Assembly (NCBI RefSeq): GCF_002095465.1
Contig: NZ_MLFP01000004.1
Coordinates: 248,001 to 312,000 of the forward strand
DNA length: 64,000 nucleotides
Reading direction: 5' to 3'
Source of the DNA: Pantoea rodasii
GTDB taxonomy: Bacteria; Pseudomonadota; Gammaproteobacteria; Enterobacterales; Enterobacteriaceae
Both the position numbers and the translations under genes were made by a program. Positions 30,949 to 41,656 of the stretch are shown here, piece after piece; the stretch's first letter is position 1; every line of letters starts with the position of its first letter. The notes under the pieces are model-generated. The model made no database searches and was not told where the DNA came from. It worked only from the letters and a program-made list of their open reading frames with translations.

Positions 30949-32381
30949 CAGTTATTTTTGTTGATATCCGAGTAGAGGCGGCTTTCAAAACGTACCAGAG
31001 GAATACGCCGCGTTTTTTGGTCTTCTGGTGGTACCGCATAACCAGAAAGATACTGTACAAAGGCCACGCGTGCACCGCTGGAAGTGGTAATAAATCCAGC
31101 CAGATTATAGACGCCCTGCAACGAACCGGTTTTCGCCGACACTTTGCCATCCAGACCCGCTTCATGCAGACCGCCGCGATACTGTAATGTGCCGTCATAA
31201 CCGGCCAGAGGCAGCATCGAAATATAATTCAGCGTCGAATCATTTTTCGCAATGAATTGAAGCACCTGCATCATGGTATCCGGCGCGATCAAGTCGTGGC
31301 GTGATAATCCTGAACCATCGACCTGAATGCTGTTACCCAGGTCAACGCCGGCTTTTTCACGCAGTACACGACGCACCGCATCAGAACCCGCGCGGAAGGT
31401 GCCCGGCACGTTGAAATAATGATGGCCAATGGTACGGAATACGGTGTCCGCTATCATGTTGTCGGATTTCTTCAACATGGTATGCAGCAGGTTGTGCAGC
31501 GGCGCGGATTGCGTCGAAGCCAGCACGGTACCCGGTGGGGTAACCTGCGTCTGGCGCACTAAATGACCGCTGTAATCGATATCCGCAGCACGCAACTCGG
31601 CCTTGAGGATTTCGCCCGCCCATGCGGCACCATCTTGCACCGCAAAGGCCAGCGGCAACGGTTCAGCGCGCTGACGCATACAGCCGGTCAACGTGTAACG
31701 GTTCAGCTCGCCCGGCACCACATCCAACTCACAATACTGTCCATCACCACTGTTACGGGCAAGGGTGCGCACCTGGCTAAACATGTGCGCCGGATAGTAG
31801 GAAGCGATACGCACAAAGGCGTTTTCGCCCGGCGTGGTGGCGCTATAGAGCGAAACCGAGAAGCAGTTTTTATCGACAATCGCTGCGCCCGGCGGTGCAC
31901 TGAAACACTGCGTCAGGTCATTCCACGGCCAGCCGGGGGCCATATCGTGGCTGGCGAACACCGAGGTATCCACCACCAGATTGCCTTTGATATGGGTGAT
32001 GCCCTGTTTTTTCAGCGCCGCGACCATATTTCGCAAATCCTGACGGCTGAGCGTTGGATCGCCACCAAAACGTGCCACCAAATCGCCGTTTAAGGTGCCA
32101 TCGCTGATCGCACCTTTGGTTTCCATCGTGGTTTGAAAACGGAAATCCGGACCGAGTTCCAGCAGGGCCGCCAATGCGGTAATCACCTTCATGGTACTGG
32201 CCGGCAATGCCATCTGTTTGCCGTGATAGTCGATTATCGGGGTTGATGCGCCCACTTTTTGTACCATCAGCGCCAGGTTTGCGCCGTCTGGTAAATACTG
32301 CATGTATTCTTCAACGGGGGCTGCTTGTGCCTGCAGCATAAACGCACAGGTTAATCCGGTAACAAGTCGTGAAAATCGCAT
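30948..32381 (-). CDS. dacB: DacB, D-alanyl-D-alanine carboxypeptidase/endopeptidase (PBP4)
   Basis: Protein of 477 aa, the E. coli length. Signal peptide about residues 1-20. Class C penicillin-binding motifs are intact: SxxK in LPASTMKVITAL (about residue 62), SxN in LKKSDNMIADTV (about residue 306) and KTG in VSAKTGSLQG (about residue 417). It cleaves peptidoglycan cross-links in the periplasm. The open frame extends 34 codons upstream, but the ATG at 32381 (MRFSRLVTGL) starts the signal peptide. In E. coli dacB is next to obgE; here 18 kb of enterobactin genes and pmrAB intervene. Confidence 0.96.
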   Translation of the reverse strand: MRFSRLVTGLTCAFMLQAQAAPVEEYMQYLPDGANLALMVQKVGASTPIIDYHGKQMALPASTMKVITALAALLELGPDFRFQTTMETKGAISDGTLNGDLVARFGGDPTLSRQDLRNMVAALKKQGITHIKGNLVVDTSVFASHDMAPGWPWNDLTQCFSAPPGAAIVDKNCFSVSLYSATTPGENAFVRIASYYPAHMFSQVRTLARNSGDGQYCELDVVPGELNRYTLTGCMRQRAEPLPLAFAVQDGAAWAGEILKAELRAADIDYSGHLVRQTQVTPPGTVLASTQSAPLHNLLHTMLKKSDNMIADTVFRTIGHHYFNVPGTFRAGSDAVRRVLREKAGVDLGNSIQVDGSGLSRHDLIAPDTMMQVLQFIAKNDSTLNYISMLPLAGYDGTLQYRGGLHEAGLDGKVSAKTGSLQGVYNLAGFITTSSGARVAFVQYLSGYAVPPEDQKTRRIPLVRFESRLYSDINKNN

Positions 32382-32497
32382 AATCTCGCGGTAACTGACG
32401 GGTGAAGGCGTCAATACTACGTCCCCGGACGGTGCAAAGTAAACGATGACCCACAGTGAACTCTGGGGTAAAATACGTATCAAAATGCAAAACCGAT

Positions 32498-32525
32498 CCT
32501 GACCCGGAAAGCTTTCCGGGTCAGG
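32498..32525 (+). terminator. Perfect 28-bp palindrome in the greA leader
   Basis: A 14-base arm starting CCTGACCCGG is followed directly by its exact complement, then ATTCTTTTG. It lies 105-130 bp upstream of the greA ATG. In E. coli the greA leader contains a terminator that yields the small RNA GraL; this hairpin occupies the equivalent place, but homology of the RNA itself is inferred from position only. Confidence 0.65.
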
Positions 32526-32629
32526 ATTCTTTTGCTTGTGAAAAGAGGTAACGCGCCGCAGAAGCTTTTTTCTGCTGTCACCGGTCAGGATGACGCCGTT
32601 AACCAGGATAGATGACGAGGAGCCAAAAA

Positions 32630-33106
32630 ATGAATCAGATTCCGATGACGTTGAAAGGCGCTGAGAAGCTGCGTGAAGAGCTGAACGAACTGAAAACCGT
32701 GAAGCGTCCGCGCATCATCGCCTCGATCGCTGATGCCCGTGAGCACGGCGATCTGAAAGAAAATGCCGAATACCATGCAGCCCGCGAAGAGCAGGGCTTC
32801 TGTGAAGGACGTATTCAGGAAATTGAAGCCAAACTCTCTAACGCTCAAGTTATTGATATTGCGACGATGCCAAAATCGGGTCGCGTGATTTTTGGCTCAA
32901 CAGTGACCGTGCTGAATGTCGATACCGATGAGGAGTTTACTTATCGCATCGTGGGTGATGACGAGGCTGACTTTAAGCAGAATCTGATTTCTGTGAACTC
33001 GCCGATGGCGCGCGGCCTGGTCGGAAAAGAAGCGGATGACACTGCCATTGTGAAAACGCCGGGCGGTGATGTGGAATATGAAGTCCTGAAGGTGGAATAC
33101 CTTTAA
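32630..33106 (+). CDS. greA: GreA, transcript-cleavage elongation factor
   Basis: Protein of 158 aa, the E. coli length. The N-terminal coiled coil carries the acidic tip ([17 protein letters not shown], about residues 37-53), which reaches the RNA-polymerase active centre; the C-terminal FKBP-like domain has [18 protein letters not shown]. It rescues backtracked RNA polymerase. The ATG at 32630 gives [18 protein letters not shown]; the six-codon upstream extension is not conserved. It is followed by a terminator before convergent yhbY. Confidence 0.97.
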   Translation: MNQIPMTLKGAEKLREELNELKTVKRPRIIASIADAREHGDLKENAEYHAAREEQGFCEGRIQEIEAKLSNAQVIDIATMPKSGRVIFGSTVTVLNVDTDEEFTYRIVGDDEADFKQNLISVNSPMARGLVGKEADDTAIVKTPGGDVEYEVLKVEYL

Positions 33107-33152
33107 GATATTGCTACGCTTTGAAATGCGTTGCCGCATTTTGTAAAGAAAG

Positions 33153-33178
33153 GAAAAAGGCCGCATCGCGGCCTTTTA
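33153..33178. terminator. Terminator between greA and yhbY
   Basis: Stem AAGGCCGC/GCGGCCTT (33157-33164, 33168-33175) with a three-base loop, T after it on plus and A-rich sequence before it, so it can act for greA and possibly for yhbY on minus. Confidence 0.85.
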
Positions 33179-33234
33179 TCCCATGCAGGAGCATGGCACT
33201 TTCTCTGCCCGTCATAGCAAGCCGGTTGGCTTGA

Positions 33235-33528
33235 TTAACGTGGCAGAGTAATTTTGCGCTCTTTTGCAGGGCGATACAGCACCAGCGTGTTGCCGATGAC
33301 CTGTACGTTGCCAGCTTTAGTCTCGCGTACAATAGCGTCAACGATCAGCTGCTTGGTCTCACGATCTTCCGAGGCAATTTTAACCTTGATCAATTCGTGA
33401 TGTTCGAGCGCTAATTCGATCTCGGCGAGCACGCCTTCAGTCAGGCCATTGCCGCCCAGCATAACCACCGGTTTCAGTGGATGGGCAAGACCTTTGAGGT
33501 GCTGTTTTTGTTTGGTACTCAGATTCAT
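33235..33528 (-). CDS. yhbY: YhbY, RNA-binding CRM-domain protein associated with pre-50S ribosomes
   Basis: Protein of 97 aa, the E. coli length, a single CRM (KH-like) domain. The conserved [25 protein letters not shown] start contains the GxxG loop; [15 protein letters not shown] and GNTLVLYRP follow. In E. coli it binds 50S precursors. It is divergent from rlmE, the usual arrangement. Confidence 0.96.
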   Translation of the reverse strand: MNLSTKQKQHLKGLAHPLKPVVMLGGNGLTEGVLAEIELALEHHELIKVKIASEDRETKQLIVDAIVRETKAGNVQVIGNTLVLYRPAKERKITLPR

Positions 33529-33653
33529 CGTATTTTTTACTTACTCAGGGATTGAAAACGGTTCATTCTACCGCCATCTCGGGTATATCGCCAAATCAAC
33601 GCATCCATTGCGTACTGATTTATCGCTACGATGACGATTTATTTGGAAAAATT

Positions 33654-34283
33654 ATGACGGGTAAAAAGCGTTCGGCCAGTTCCAGTCGCTGGCTTCAGGA
33701 ACACTTTAGCGATAAATATGTGCTGCAGGCACAGAAAAAGGGGTTGCGTTCGCGCGCCTGGTTTAAACTTGATGAAATTCAGCAGGGTGACAAGCTTTTC
33801 AAACCCGGCATGACAGTGGTAGATCTGGGTGCTGCACCCGGTGGTTGGTCGCAATATGCGGTACAACAGATTGGCGCGAATGGCCGTATTATTGCCTGCG
33901 ATCTGCTGCCCATGGACCCGATAGTCGGGGTCGATTTTTTGCAGGGCGATTTTCGTGAAGAGGCGGTGCTAAACGCATTGCTGGAGCGCGTAGGTGATAA
34001 AAAAGTGCATGTTGTGATGTCTGATATGGCACCAAACATGAGCGGTACACCTGAGGTTGATATTCCGCGATCGATGTATTTGGTAGAGTTGGCGCTGGAG
34101 ATGTGTCGAGATATTCTGGCACCTGGCGGCAGTTTTGTAGTGAAAGTGTTTCAGGGAGATGGCTTCGAGGAATACCTGCGGGAAATTCGCTCCCTATTTA
34201 CGAAAGTGAAAATTCGTAAGCCAGACGCTTCTCGTTTACGTTCACGTGAAGTGTATATTGTGGCGACAGGGCGCAAACTATAG
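33654..34283 (+). CDS. rlmE: RlmE (FtsJ/RrmJ), 23S rRNA 2'-O-methyltransferase
   Basis: Protein of 209 aa, the E. coli length. SAM-binding motif [14 protein letters not shown] (about residues 57-70) and the K-D-K-E catalytic set (Lys in [10 protein letters not shown], Asp in [11 protein letters not shown], Lys in FVVKVFQG, Glu in [10 protein letters not shown]) are visible. It methylates U2552 of 23S rRNA. An open frame starts 34 codons upstream at 33552, but the ATG at 33654 gives [18 protein letters not shown], the family start. It is cotranscribed with ftsH in E. coli; here 164 bp separate them. Confidence 0.97.
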   Translation: MTGKKRSASSSRWLQEHFSDKYVLQAQKKGLRSRAWFKLDEIQQGDKLFKPGMTVVDLGAAPGGWSQYAVQQIGANGRIIACDLLPMDPIVGVDFLQGDFREEAVLNALLERVGDKKVHVVMSDMAPNMSGTPEVDIPRSMYLVELALEMCRDILAPGGSFVVKVFQGDGFEEYLREIRSLFTKVKIRKPDASRLRSREVYIVATGRKL

Positions 34284-34447
34284 CCCTCGGCACTGGAATC
34301 AAAGCAAGGCGAACTGCGTTTACTCTGATGTGTCATTCTGATTTTCAGTGAAAAGCAGCAAAATCATCAGCGTCGCGATTCCAGGTCCGAAGGATATATA
34401 GTACCCTACGCTGTCTGTTAACACCGTTGTAATATGAGGTTAATCCC

Positions 34448-36388
34448 TTGAGTGACATGGCGAAAAACCTGATTCTCTGGTTAGTCATCGCGGTCGTGCT
34501 GATGTCTGTCTTCCAGAGCTTTGGGCCCAGCGAGTCGAATGGCCGTAGGGTTGATTACTCAACCTTCCTGTCAGAAGTGAACCAGGATCAGGTCCGCGAG
34601 GCACGTATTAACGGGCGTGAGATTAACGTTGTCAAAAAAGACAGTAATAAATACACCACTTACATTCCTGTCAACGACCCTAAGCTGCTTGATAACCTCT
34701 TGACTAAAAACGTCAAAGTGGTTGGCGAACCACCAGAAGAACCAAGCCTGCTGGCTTCGATCTTTATCTCCTGGTTCCCAATGCTGCTGTTGATTGGCGT
34801 ATGGATCTTCTTTATGCGTCAGATGCAAGGCGGCGGCGGCAAGGGCGCGATGTCCTTTGGCAAAAGCAAAGCCCGTATGCTGACGGAAGACCAGATCAAA
34901 ACCACCTTTGCTGACGTCGCTGGCTGTGATGAAGCGAAAGATGAAGTGGCTGAGCTGGTTGAATATCTGCGTGAGCCAAGCCGCTTCCAAAAACTGGGTG
35001 GTAAGATTCCGAAAGGCGTCCTGATGGTCGGCCCTCCGGGTACCGGTAAAACCTTGCTGGCTAAAGCGATTGCTGGCGAAGCGAAAGTGCCGTTCTTTAC
35101 TATCTCGGGTTCTGACTTCGTAGAAATGTTCGTGGGTGTCGGTGCATCTCGTGTGCGTGACATGTTCGAGCAGGCGAAGAAAGCCGCGCCGTGCATCATC
35201 TTTATCGATGAAATCGATGCTGTCGGTCGTCAGCGTGGTGCCGGTTTAGGTGGTGGTCACGATGAACGTGAGCAGACGCTGAACCAGATGCTGGTAGAGA
35301 TGGATGGCTTCGAAGGTAATGAAGGTATCATCGTTATCGCGGCAACTAACCGTCCAGACGTGCTTGACCCTGCGCTGCTGCGTCCAGGTCGTTTTGACCG
35401 TCAGGTTGTGGTTGGCCTGCCAGACGTTCGCGGTCGTGAACAGATTCTAAAAGTGCATATGCGTCGTGTGCCATTGGCCACCGATATTGACGCGGCAATC
35501 ATCGCTCGTGGTACACCAGGCTTCTCCGGTGCTGACCTCGCGAACCTTGTCAACGAAGCGGCACTGTTTGCGGCTCGTGGCAACAAGCGTGTGGTCTCAA
35601 TGGTTGAGTTCGAGAAAGCGAAAGACAAAATCATGATGGGTGCAGAACGCCGCTCCATGGTGATGACGGAAGCGCAGAAAGAATCGACCGCTTATCACGA
35701 AGCAGGCCATGCGATTATTGGTCGTCTGGTGCCGGAGCATGACCCGGTTCACAAAGTGACGATTATTCCTCGCGGACGTGCGCTGGGTGTGACTTTCTTC
35801 CTGCCTGAAGGCGACGCGATCAGCGCCAGCCGTCAGAAACTGGAAAGCCAGATTTCAACTCTGTACGGCGGTCGTCTGGCAGAAGAGATCATTTACGGTG
35901 CGGAACGTGTTTCTACCGGTGCTTCCAACGACATCAAAGTGGCCACTAACCTGGCGCGCAACATGGTGACGCAGTGGGGCTTCAACGAAAAACTCGGTCC
36001 GTTGCTGTATGCAGAAGAAGAAGGCGAAGTGTTCCTCGGCCGCTCTGTGGCGAAGGCAAAACACATGTCTGATGAAACTGCTCGCATCATCGACCAGGAA
36101 GTTAAACACCTGATCGACAGCAACTACCAGCGTGCTCGTGTGTTGCTGGGTGAGAATATGGACATCCTTCACGCGATGAAAGACGCGCTGATGAAGTATG
36201 AAACCATCGATGCGCCGCAAATTGATGACTTGATGGCTCGCCGTGAAGTGCGTCCACCTGCGGGCTGGGATGATTCTGGCAACAGCAGCTCATCTGATAA
36301 CAACGGTACGCCAAAGGCGCCACGTCCGGTTGATGAACCGCGTACGCCAAATCCTGGCAATACCATGTCAGAGCAGCTCGACAAATAA
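34448..36388 (+). CDS. ftsH: FtsH, membrane AAA+ zinc metalloprotease
   Basis: 646 aa from TTG at 34448, 643 from the ATG at 34457 (E. coli 644). Two membrane segments (about residues 8-24 and 100-122) flank a periplasmic domain; then Walker A GPPGTGKT, Walker [12 protein letters not shown], pore motif and SRH ([19 protein letters not shown]), and zinc site HEAGH (about residue 417) with a distal Asp. It degrades membrane and regulatory proteins such as LpxC. GAGG lies eight bases before the TTG, so TTG is plausible; the ATG gives the E. coli N-terminus. A terminator follows the gene. Confidence 0.97.
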   Translation: MSDMAKNLILWLVIAVVLMSVFQSFGPSESNGRRVDYSTFLSEVNQDQVREARINGREINVVKKDSNKYTTYIPVNDPKLLDNLLTKNVKVVGEPPEEPSLLASIFISWFPMLLLIGVWIFFMRQMQGGGGKGAMSFGKSKARMLTEDQIKTTFADVAGCDEAKDEVAELVEYLREPSRFQKLGGKIPKGVLMVGPPGTGKTLLAKAIAGEAKVPFFTISGSDFVEMFVGVGASRVRDMFEQAKKAAPCIIFIDEIDAVGRQRGAGLGGGHDEREQTLNQMLVEMDGFEGNEGIIVIAATNRPDVLDPALLRPGRFDRQVVVGLPDVRGREQILKVHMRRVPLATDIDAAIIARGTPGFSGADLANLVNEAALFAARGNKRVVSMVEFEKAKDKIMMGAERRSMVMTEAQKESTAYHEAGHAIIGRLVPEHDPVHKVTIIPRGRALGVTFFLPEGDAISASRQKLESQISTLYGGRLAEEIIYGAERVSTGASNDIKVATNLARNMVTQWGFNEKLGPLLYAEEEGEVFLGRSVAKAKHMSDETARIIDQEVKHLIDSNYQRARVLLGENMDILHAMKDALMKYETIDAPQIDDLMARREVRPPAGWDDSGNSSSSDNNGTPKAPRPVDEPRTPNPGNTMSEQLDK

Positions 36389-36408
36389 GAGGCCACAAAC
36401 CTCAGCAA

Positions 36409-36434
36409 AAACCCCGGCCGTCCGGGGTTTTTTA
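36409..36434 (+). terminator. Terminator between ftsH and folP
   Basis: ACCCCGG/CCGGGGT stem with four-base loop and six T, 23 bases after the ftsH stop. Confidence 0.88.
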
Positions 36435-36471
36435 CATTTAGTGATAGTGTGATTTTCCAGGAGACCCCGCC

Positions 36472-37305
36472 ATGAAGTTGTTCGCCCGCGATTCCCACCT
36501 CGATCTGTCGTTCCCCCATGTGATGGGTATTTTGAACGTCACCCCGGATTCTTTCTCTGATGGCGGATCACACAACACGCTGGTGAATGCGCTGACCCAC
36601 ACCAATGAGATGGTGAACGCTGGCGCAACGATCATCGACGTGGGCGGCGAATCGACGCGTCCCGGCGCGGATGAAGTGAGCGTGGACGAAGAGCTGGCGC
36701 GCGTGATTCCCGTCGTGGGAGCGATTGCTCAGCGTTTTGAAGTGTGGATTTCGGTGGATACTTCCAAGCCAGAGGTGATCCGTGAATCGGCGCGAGTGGG
36801 TGCCCACATTATTAATGATATTCGCTCGCTCTCGGAACCTGGCGCATTGGCCGCGGCTGCCGAAACCGGACTCCCCGTTTGTCTGATGCATATGCAAGGC
36901 GAGCCACGCACAATGCAGCAGGCACCTGAATACGCCGATATTGTGAGCGAAGTGGACGCTTACTTTCGAGCGCAAATTGCCCGGTGTGAAGCGGCGGGCA
37001 TCAAAAAAGACAATCTGCTGCTCGACCCTGGCTTCGGTTTCGGTAAGAATCTCAACCACAATTATCAACTGCTGGCTGAACTCAGCCATTTCCACCATTT
37101 CGGCTTGCCGCTGCTGGTAGGGATGTCGCGTAAGTCGATGATTGGCCAGCTGTTAAACGTCGGTCCAGCACAGCGCCTGACTGGCAGCCTAAGCTGTGCG
37201 GTCATTGCCGCTATGCAGGGGGCACAAATTATTCGCGTGCATGATGTGAAAGAAACTGTCGAAGCGATGCGCGTTGTCGAAGCGACGCGAAGAGCAAAAG
37301 GATAA
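36472..37305 (+). CDS. folP: FolP, dihydropteroate synthase
   Basis: Protein of 277 aa (E. coli 282). Pterin-binding motifs: [16 protein letters not shown] (about residues 14-29), [12 protein letters not shown] and [15 protein letters not shown], then [12 protein letters not shown] with the conserved Lys and Ser near the sulfonamide site. It condenses p-aminobenzoate with hydroxymethyl-dihydropterin diphosphate in folate synthesis and is the sulfonamide target. Four bp separate it from glmM, so the two are coupled. Confidence 0.96.
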   Translation: MKLFARDSHLDLSFPHVMGILNVTPDSFSDGGSHNTLVNALTHTNEMVNAGATIIDVGGESTRPGADEVSVDEELARVIPVVGAIAQRFEVWISVDTSKPEVIRESARVGAHIINDIRSLSEPGALAAAAETGLPVCLMHMQGEPRTMQQAPEYADIVSEVDAYFRAQIARCEAAGIKKDNLLLDPGFGFGKNLNHNYQLLAELSHFHHFGLPLLVGMSRKSMIGQLLNVGPAQRLTGSLSCAVIAAMQGAQIIRVHDVKETVEAMRVVEATRRAKG

Positions 37306-37309
37306 AGAC

Positions 37310-38644
37310 ATGAGTAATCGTAAATATTTCGGTACAGATGGCATTCGTGGCAAAGTCGGTGAAGCGCCGATCACGCCTGATTTCGTCCTCAAGCTGGGTT
37401 TTGCCGCCGGGAAAGTGCTGGCGCGTTCTGGCTCGCGCAAAGTGTTAATTGGCAAAGATACGCGTATTTCTGGCTATATGCTGGAATCTGCACTGGAAGC
37501 CGGTCTCGCGGCGGCTGGTTTGTCGGCGGCCTTTACCGGTCCGATGCCGACACCGGCCATTGCTTACCTGACGCGTACCTTCCGTGCAGAAGCCGGCATC
37601 GTTATTTCTGCATCACACAATCCTTTTGATGATAACGGCATTAAATTCTTCTCAGCCGAAGGCACCAAATTACCGGATGAAGTGGAAGAGGCGATTGAGC
37701 TGGAGCTGGAGAAGCCGCTGACCTGTGTAGAGTCTGCTGAGCTGGGCCGCGCCAGTCGTATCGTTGATGCGGCGGGCCGCTACATCGAGTTTTGCAAAGG
37801 TACGTTCCCCGGTGAACTCAGCCTCAACAGTTTGAAGATTGTGGTGGATTGCGCCAATGGCGCCACTTATCACATCGCACCTAACGTGCTGCGCGAACTG
37901 GGCGCAAAAGTGATTGCTATCGGCGTGCAGCCCGATGGCATGAACATCAATAAAGAGTGTGGCGCTACCGACCTGCGGATGTTGCAGCAGCGCGTGCTGG
38001 ATGAGAAAGCCGACCTCGGCCTGGCCTATGACGGAGATGGCGACCGCATCATGATGGTCGATCATTTAGGGCAGAAGGTCGATGGCGATCAGATTCTCTA
38101 TATCATTGCGCGTGAAGCGTTACGTCAGGGACAACTGCGCGGTGGCGTGGTGGGGACGTTGATGAGCAACATGGGGCTTGAGCTGGCGCTTAAGCAGCTG
38201 GGGATCCCGTTTACCCGCGCGAAAGTGGGTGACCGCTACGTACTGGAAAAAATGCAGGAGAAGGGCTGGCGTCTGGGCGCTGAAAACTCCGGCCATGTGA
38301 TTTTGCTGGATAAAATCAGCACTGGCGACGGTATCGTAGCCAGTTTGCAAGTGCTTACTGCCGTCGTACGTAATCACATGAGCCTGCATGATCTGTGCAG
38401 CGGCATGAAAATGTTGCCGCAGATTTTGGTCAATGTTCGTTTCACGGGCAGCCATGATCCCCTTGAGAGTGACAGCGTGAAAGCCGTCAGCGCAGAAGTG
38501 GAGAAAACCCTGGCAGGACGTGGGCGCGTGCTGCTGCGTAAGTCCGGTACCGAACCGCTGATTCGCGTGATGGTAGAAGGCGAAGACGAGGCTTTAGTGA
38601 CCGAGTTGGCGCATAAAATTGCCGATGCGGTAAAAGCGGTTTAA
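37310..38644 (+). CDS. glmM: GlmM, phosphoglucosamine mutase
   Basis: Protein of 444 aa (E. coli 445). Active-site Ser in [15 protein letters not shown] (about residue 101), metal loop [13 protein letters not shown] (about residues 240-252), sugar-specificity loop GAENSGHVI and phosphate loop [12 protein letters not shown]. It interconverts GlcN-6-P and GlcN-1-P for UDP-GlcNAc. ATG at 37310 ([14 protein letters not shown]), preceded by AAAGGA inside the folP end, is chosen over the upstream extension. Confidence 0.97.
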   Translation: MSNRKYFGTDGIRGKVGEAPITPDFVLKLGFAAGKVLARSGSRKVLIGKDTRISGYMLESALEAGLAAAGLSAAFTGPMPTPAIAYLTRTFRAEAGIVISASHNPFDDNGIKFFSAEGTKLPDEVEEAIELELEKPLTCVESAELGRASRIVDAAGRYIEFCKGTFPGELSLNSLKIVVDCANGATYHIAPNVLRELGAKVIAIGVQPDGMNINKECGATDLRMLQQRVLDEKADLGLAYDGDGDRIMMVDHLGQKVDGDQILYIIAREALRQGQLRGGVVGTLMSNMGLELALKQLGIPFTRAKVGDRYVLEKMQEKGWRLGAENSGHVILLDKISTGDGIVASLQVLTAVVRNHMSLHDLCSGMKMLPQILVNVRFTGSHDPLESDSVKAVSAEVEKTLAGRGRVLLRKSGTEPLIRVMVEGEDEALVTELAHKIADAVKAV

Positions 38645-38650
38645 AACCGT

Positions 38651-38685
38651 TATCAGGCGGCAAGATCTCAACTTTCCGCCTGATA
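38651..38685 (+). other. Inverted repeat in the glmM-secG interval
   Basis: Ten-base arms TATCAGGCGG and CCGCCTGATA separated by 15 bases, six bases after the glmM stop. No T-run follows, so it is a hairpin of uncertain role (transcript 3'-end or processing signal). The rest of the 216-bp interval before secG shows no further ORF. Confidence 0.55.
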
Positions 38686-38860
38686 AATCACCACCCTGGC
38701 GCTTTTTTCCGCAATCAATAAAGTTGGTGAAAATTGCGCTTGCAGAGGTATGCACCATTGGTTAGTATTCACACCCGCTTCTGATGGGTGATGACGATAC
38801 TCCCCGTCAATACTGGTGAAGCTTTAACTGTGCGGATACGCGCAAGGAAACAGGTTGATT

Positions 38861-39196
38861 ATGTACGAAGCTCTGTTAGTTGTTTTCCTTATTGTTGCGA
38901 TTGGCCTCGTGGGTCTGATCATGCTTCAGCAAGGCAAAGGCGCTGATATGGGAGCCTCATTCGGTGCAGGCGCCTCTGGTACACTGTTCGGTTCAAACGG
39001 GTCTGGTAACTTCATGACGCGTATGACTGCAGTACTGGCGACCCTGTTCTTCATTATCAGCTTGATTCTGGGCAATCTGAACACGAACAAGTCTTCTAAA
39101 GGAAGCGAGTGGGAAAACCTCACTGCGCCAGCTCAGTCTGAACAGCAGACTCAGCCAGCTAAACCGGCAACCCCGGGCAATGATATCCCGCAGTAA
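38861..39196 (+). CDS. secG: SecG, SecYEG translocon subunit
   Basis: Protein of 111 aa (E. coli 110). Two membrane helices (about residues 2-20 and 52-72) with the conserved loop GLIMLQQGKGADMGASFGAG between them, and a polar C-terminal tail rich in Gln, Pro and Ala. It assists protein export with SecYE. The ATG at 38861 is the family start (MYEALLVVFL); an in-frame TTG lies two codons upstream. It is followed directly by tRNA-Leu. Confidence 0.96.
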   Translation: MYEALLVVFLIVAIGLVGLIMLQQGKGADMGASFGAGASGTLFGSNGSGNFMTRMTAVLATLFFIISLILGNLNTNKSSKGSEWENLTAPAQSEQQTQPAKPATPGNDIPQ

Positions 39197-39242
39197 CATC
39201 GTCAATGCTTTAGCGACAAAACAACGTCGCAGTCAGTGCAGT

Positions 39243-39329
39243 ACCGAGGTGGTGAAATTGGTAGACACGCTACCTTGAGGTGGTAGTGCTCGAAAGGGCT
39301 TACGGGTTCAAGTCCCGTCCTCGGTACCA
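39243..39329 (+). tRNA. leuU: tRNA-Leu (anticodon GAG)
   Basis: 87-nt class II tRNA with encoded CCA end. Acceptor arms ACCGAGG and CCTCGGT pair fully; the anticodon stem-loop CTACCTTGAGGTGGTAG gives anticodon GAG; the T arm has GGTTCAAGTCC. The long variable arm (TGCTCGAAAGGGC) is leucine-type. The position between secG and metY matches leuU of E. coli. Confidence 0.95.
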
Positions 39330-39343
39330 AATCTCAGTAAAAC

Positions 39344-39372
39344 TTGCTATTTTAGCAAGGTCGGCGTATTAT
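39344..39372 (+). promoter_or_regulatory. Sigma-70-type promoter of metY-rimP-nusA-infB
   Basis: TTGCTA and TATTAT spaced by 17 bases, with a GC-rich discriminator and the tRNA start 16 bases past the -10. The -35 overlaps a small inverted repeat CTTGCTA/TAGCAAG (39343-39359), which might also contribute to ending the leuU transcript. Confidence 0.7.
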
Positions 39373-39388
39373 TCGCCACGTTTTCGGA

Positions 39389-39465
<77 letters not shown>

Positions 39466-39590
39466 CTTTCCCTTAGAGTTCTTTTTCAAATATACTGTAT
39501 GCATCGACGGACGCATCCTCAGTAGTTTTTGAAAAAATTCTTTTGGATTGTGTGCCGAAGCCGCTATGCGGCGTACAGGGTCCAGTCACA

Positions 39591-39617
39591 AAAAGCCCCG
39601 AATTTTCGGGGTTTTTT
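39591..39617 (+). terminator. Terminator between metY and rimP
   Basis: CCCCGAA/TTCGGGG stem with a two-base loop and six T. In E. coli terminators lie here within the metY-nusA operon and partial read-through feeds rimP, nusA and infB. Confidence 0.85.
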
Positions 39618-39674
39618 GTTATCAGGAATCGCAATACTGGGCTATAGGCCCTTTTTTATGTCTTGGGGGTGGGC

Positions 39675-40127
39675 TTGTCCACATTAGAGCAAAAATTGAC
39701 TGATTTGATCACCGCTCCGGTAGAAGCGCTTGGCTACGAATTAGTCGGTATCGAATTCGTTCGCGGTCGCACATCGACTTTGCGCATCTATATTGATAGT
39801 GAGAATGGTATCAATGTTGATGATTGTGCCGATGTGAGCCACCAGGTCAGCGCGGTAATGGATGTGGAAGATCCCATTACGGTGGCTTACAACCTTGAAG
39901 TCTCCTCGCCAGGTCTTGAGCGTCCTCTTTTCACTGCTGAACACTATGCACGTTTCGCCGGTGATGAGGTAAGCCTGACACTGCGCATGGCCGTACAGAA
40001 CCGCCGTAAATGGCAGGGGATCATCAAGTCCGTGGAAGGTGAGATGATCACGGTAACCGTTGAGGGTAACGATGAGGTGTTCGCGCTGAGTAATATTCAG
40101 AAAGCGAACCTGGTCCCCCACTTTTAA
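39675..40127 (+). CDS. rimP: RimP, 30S ribosome maturation factor
   Basis: Protein of 150 aa, the E. coli length, starting at TTG ([25 protein letters not shown]). The central block [19 protein letters not shown] and [10 protein letters not shown] are RimP signatures. It is needed for 30S maturation. The open frame begins four codons earlier, but the TTG gives the family start. First protein gene of the nusA operon, 24 bp before nusA. Confidence 0.95.
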   Translation: MSTLEQKLTDLITAPVEALGYELVGIEFVRGRTSTLRIYIDSENGINVDDCADVSHQVSAVMDVEDPITVAYNLEVSSPGLERPLFTAEHYARFAGDEVSLTLRMAVQNRRKWQGIIKSVEGEMITVTVEGNDEVFALSNIQKANLVPHF

Positions 40128-40151
40128 AAGTCCGGATTGAGGCTAACCAGG

Positions 40152-41639
40152 ATGAACAAAGAGATCTTAGCTGTAGTAGAAGCCGTTTCTAACGAAAAAG
40201 CCCTGCCGCGTGAGAAAATCTTCGAGGCGCTGGAGAGCGCTTTGGCCACTGCGACTAAAAAGAAGTATGAGCAAGAGATCGAAGTGCGCGTCAGCATTGA
40301 CCGTCGCAGCGGCGATTTCGATACTTTCCGTCGCTGGGTGATTGTGGACGAAGTGACACAGCCAACTCGCGAGATCACGCTGGATGCGGCCCGCTTTGAA
40401 GACGAAGCGTTCAATCTGGGCGAATACGTTGAAGATCAGATTGAATCTGTCACCTTCGACCGTATCACCACCCAAACCGCGAAGCAGGTTATCGTGCAGA
40501 AAGTGCGTGAAGCTGAACGCGCAATGGTGGTTGATCAGTTCCGTCAACACGAAGGTGAGATCATCACCGGCGTGGTGAAGAAAGTGAACCGCGACAGTAT
40601 TTCACTGGACCTCGGCAGCAATGCTGAAGCCGTGATTGGTCGTGAAGATATGCTGCCACGTGAAAACTTCCGCCCAGGCGATCGTATTCGCGGCGTGCTG
40701 TATGCCGTGCGTCCGGAAGCGCGTGGTGCGCAGCTGTTTGTCACCCGTTCTAAGCCAGAAATGCTGATCGAACTGTTCCGCATTGAGGTTCCAGAAATCG
40801 GTGAAGAAGTTATCGAGATCAAAGCGGCAGCGCGCGATCCGGGTTCACGTGCAAAAATCGCCGTGAAAACCAACGATAAACGCATCGATCCTGTTGGCGC
40901 GTGCGTCGGTATGCGCGGTGCGCGCGTACAGGCAGTTTCAAGCGAACTGGGTGGCGAGCGTATCGATATCGTGCTGTGGGACGATAACCCCGCGCAATTC
41001 GTCATTAACGCCATGGCACCAGCCGATGTGGCGTCAATCGTGGTTGATGAAGATAATCACACCATGGATATCGCTGTTGAAGCCGGCAATCTGGCTCAGG
41101 CGATCGGCCGTAACGGCCAAAACGTGCGTCTGGCTTCCCAACTGAGCGGTTGGGAACTGAACGTGATGACCGTCGATGATCTGCAGGCTAAGCATCAGGC
41201 TGAAGCCCACGCAGCGATCGATATGTTCACCAAACATCTCGAAATCGATGAAGAGTTCGCCACCGTTCTGGTGGAAGAGGGCTTCTCTTCGCTGGAAGAA
41301 TTGGCTTACGTGCCAATCAACGAGCTGCTGGAAATCGACGGCCTCGACGAAGAGACCATTGAAGCCCTGCGTGAACGAGCAAAAAATGCGTTGACCACCC
41401 TGGCATTAGCGAAAGAAGAGAGCCTTGGTAATCAGGAGCCCGCTGAGGATCTTCTGAATCTTGAGGGCTTGGATCGTGCGCTGGCGTATCGCCTGGCGTC
41501 AAAAGGCGTTTGCACGCTGGAAGATCTCGCTGAGCAAGGTGTTGACGATCTGACAGATATTGAAGGGCTGGATGATGAGAAGGCCGGTGCGCTGATTATG
41601 GCTGCACGTAATATCTGCTGGTTCGGCGATGACGCGTAA
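40152..41639 (+). CDS. nusA: NusA, transcription termination/antitermination factor
   Basis: Protein of 495 aa, the E. coli length. Order: N-terminal polymerase-binding domain, S1 domain (about residues 135-200), KH domains ([17 protein letters not shown] and [20 protein letters not shown]), then two C-terminal acidic repeats of about 70 residues, each with a helix-hairpin pattern ([19 protein letters not shown] and [20 protein letters not shown]). It binds RNA polymerase and controls pausing and termination. The ATG at 40152 ([16 protein letters not shown]) is chosen over an upstream start. Confidence 0.97.
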   Translation: MNKEILAVVEAVSNEKALPREKIFEALESALATATKKKYEQEIEVRVSIDRRSGDFDTFRRWVIVDEVTQPTREITLDAARFEDEAFNLGEYVEDQIESVTFDRITTQTAKQVIVQKVREAERAMVVDQFRQHEGEIITGVVKKVNRDSISLDLGSNAEAVIGREDMLPRENFRPGDRIRGVLYAVRPEARGAQLFVTRSKPEMLIELFRIEVPEIGEEVIEIKAAARDPGSRAKIAVKTNDKRIDPVGACVGMRGARVQAVSSELGGERIDIVLWDDNPAQFVINAMAPADVASIVVDEDNHTMDIAVEAGNLAQAIGRNGQNVRLASQLSGWELNVMTVDDLQAKHQAEAHAAIDMFTKHLEIDEEFATVLVEEGFSSLEELAYVPINELLEIDGLDEETIEALRERAKNALTTLALAKEESLGNQEPAEDLLNLEGLDRALAYRLASKGVCTLEDLAEQGVDDLTDIEGLDDEKAGALIMAARNICWFGDDA

Positions 41640-41656
41640 TAACAGGAAGGAACAGC

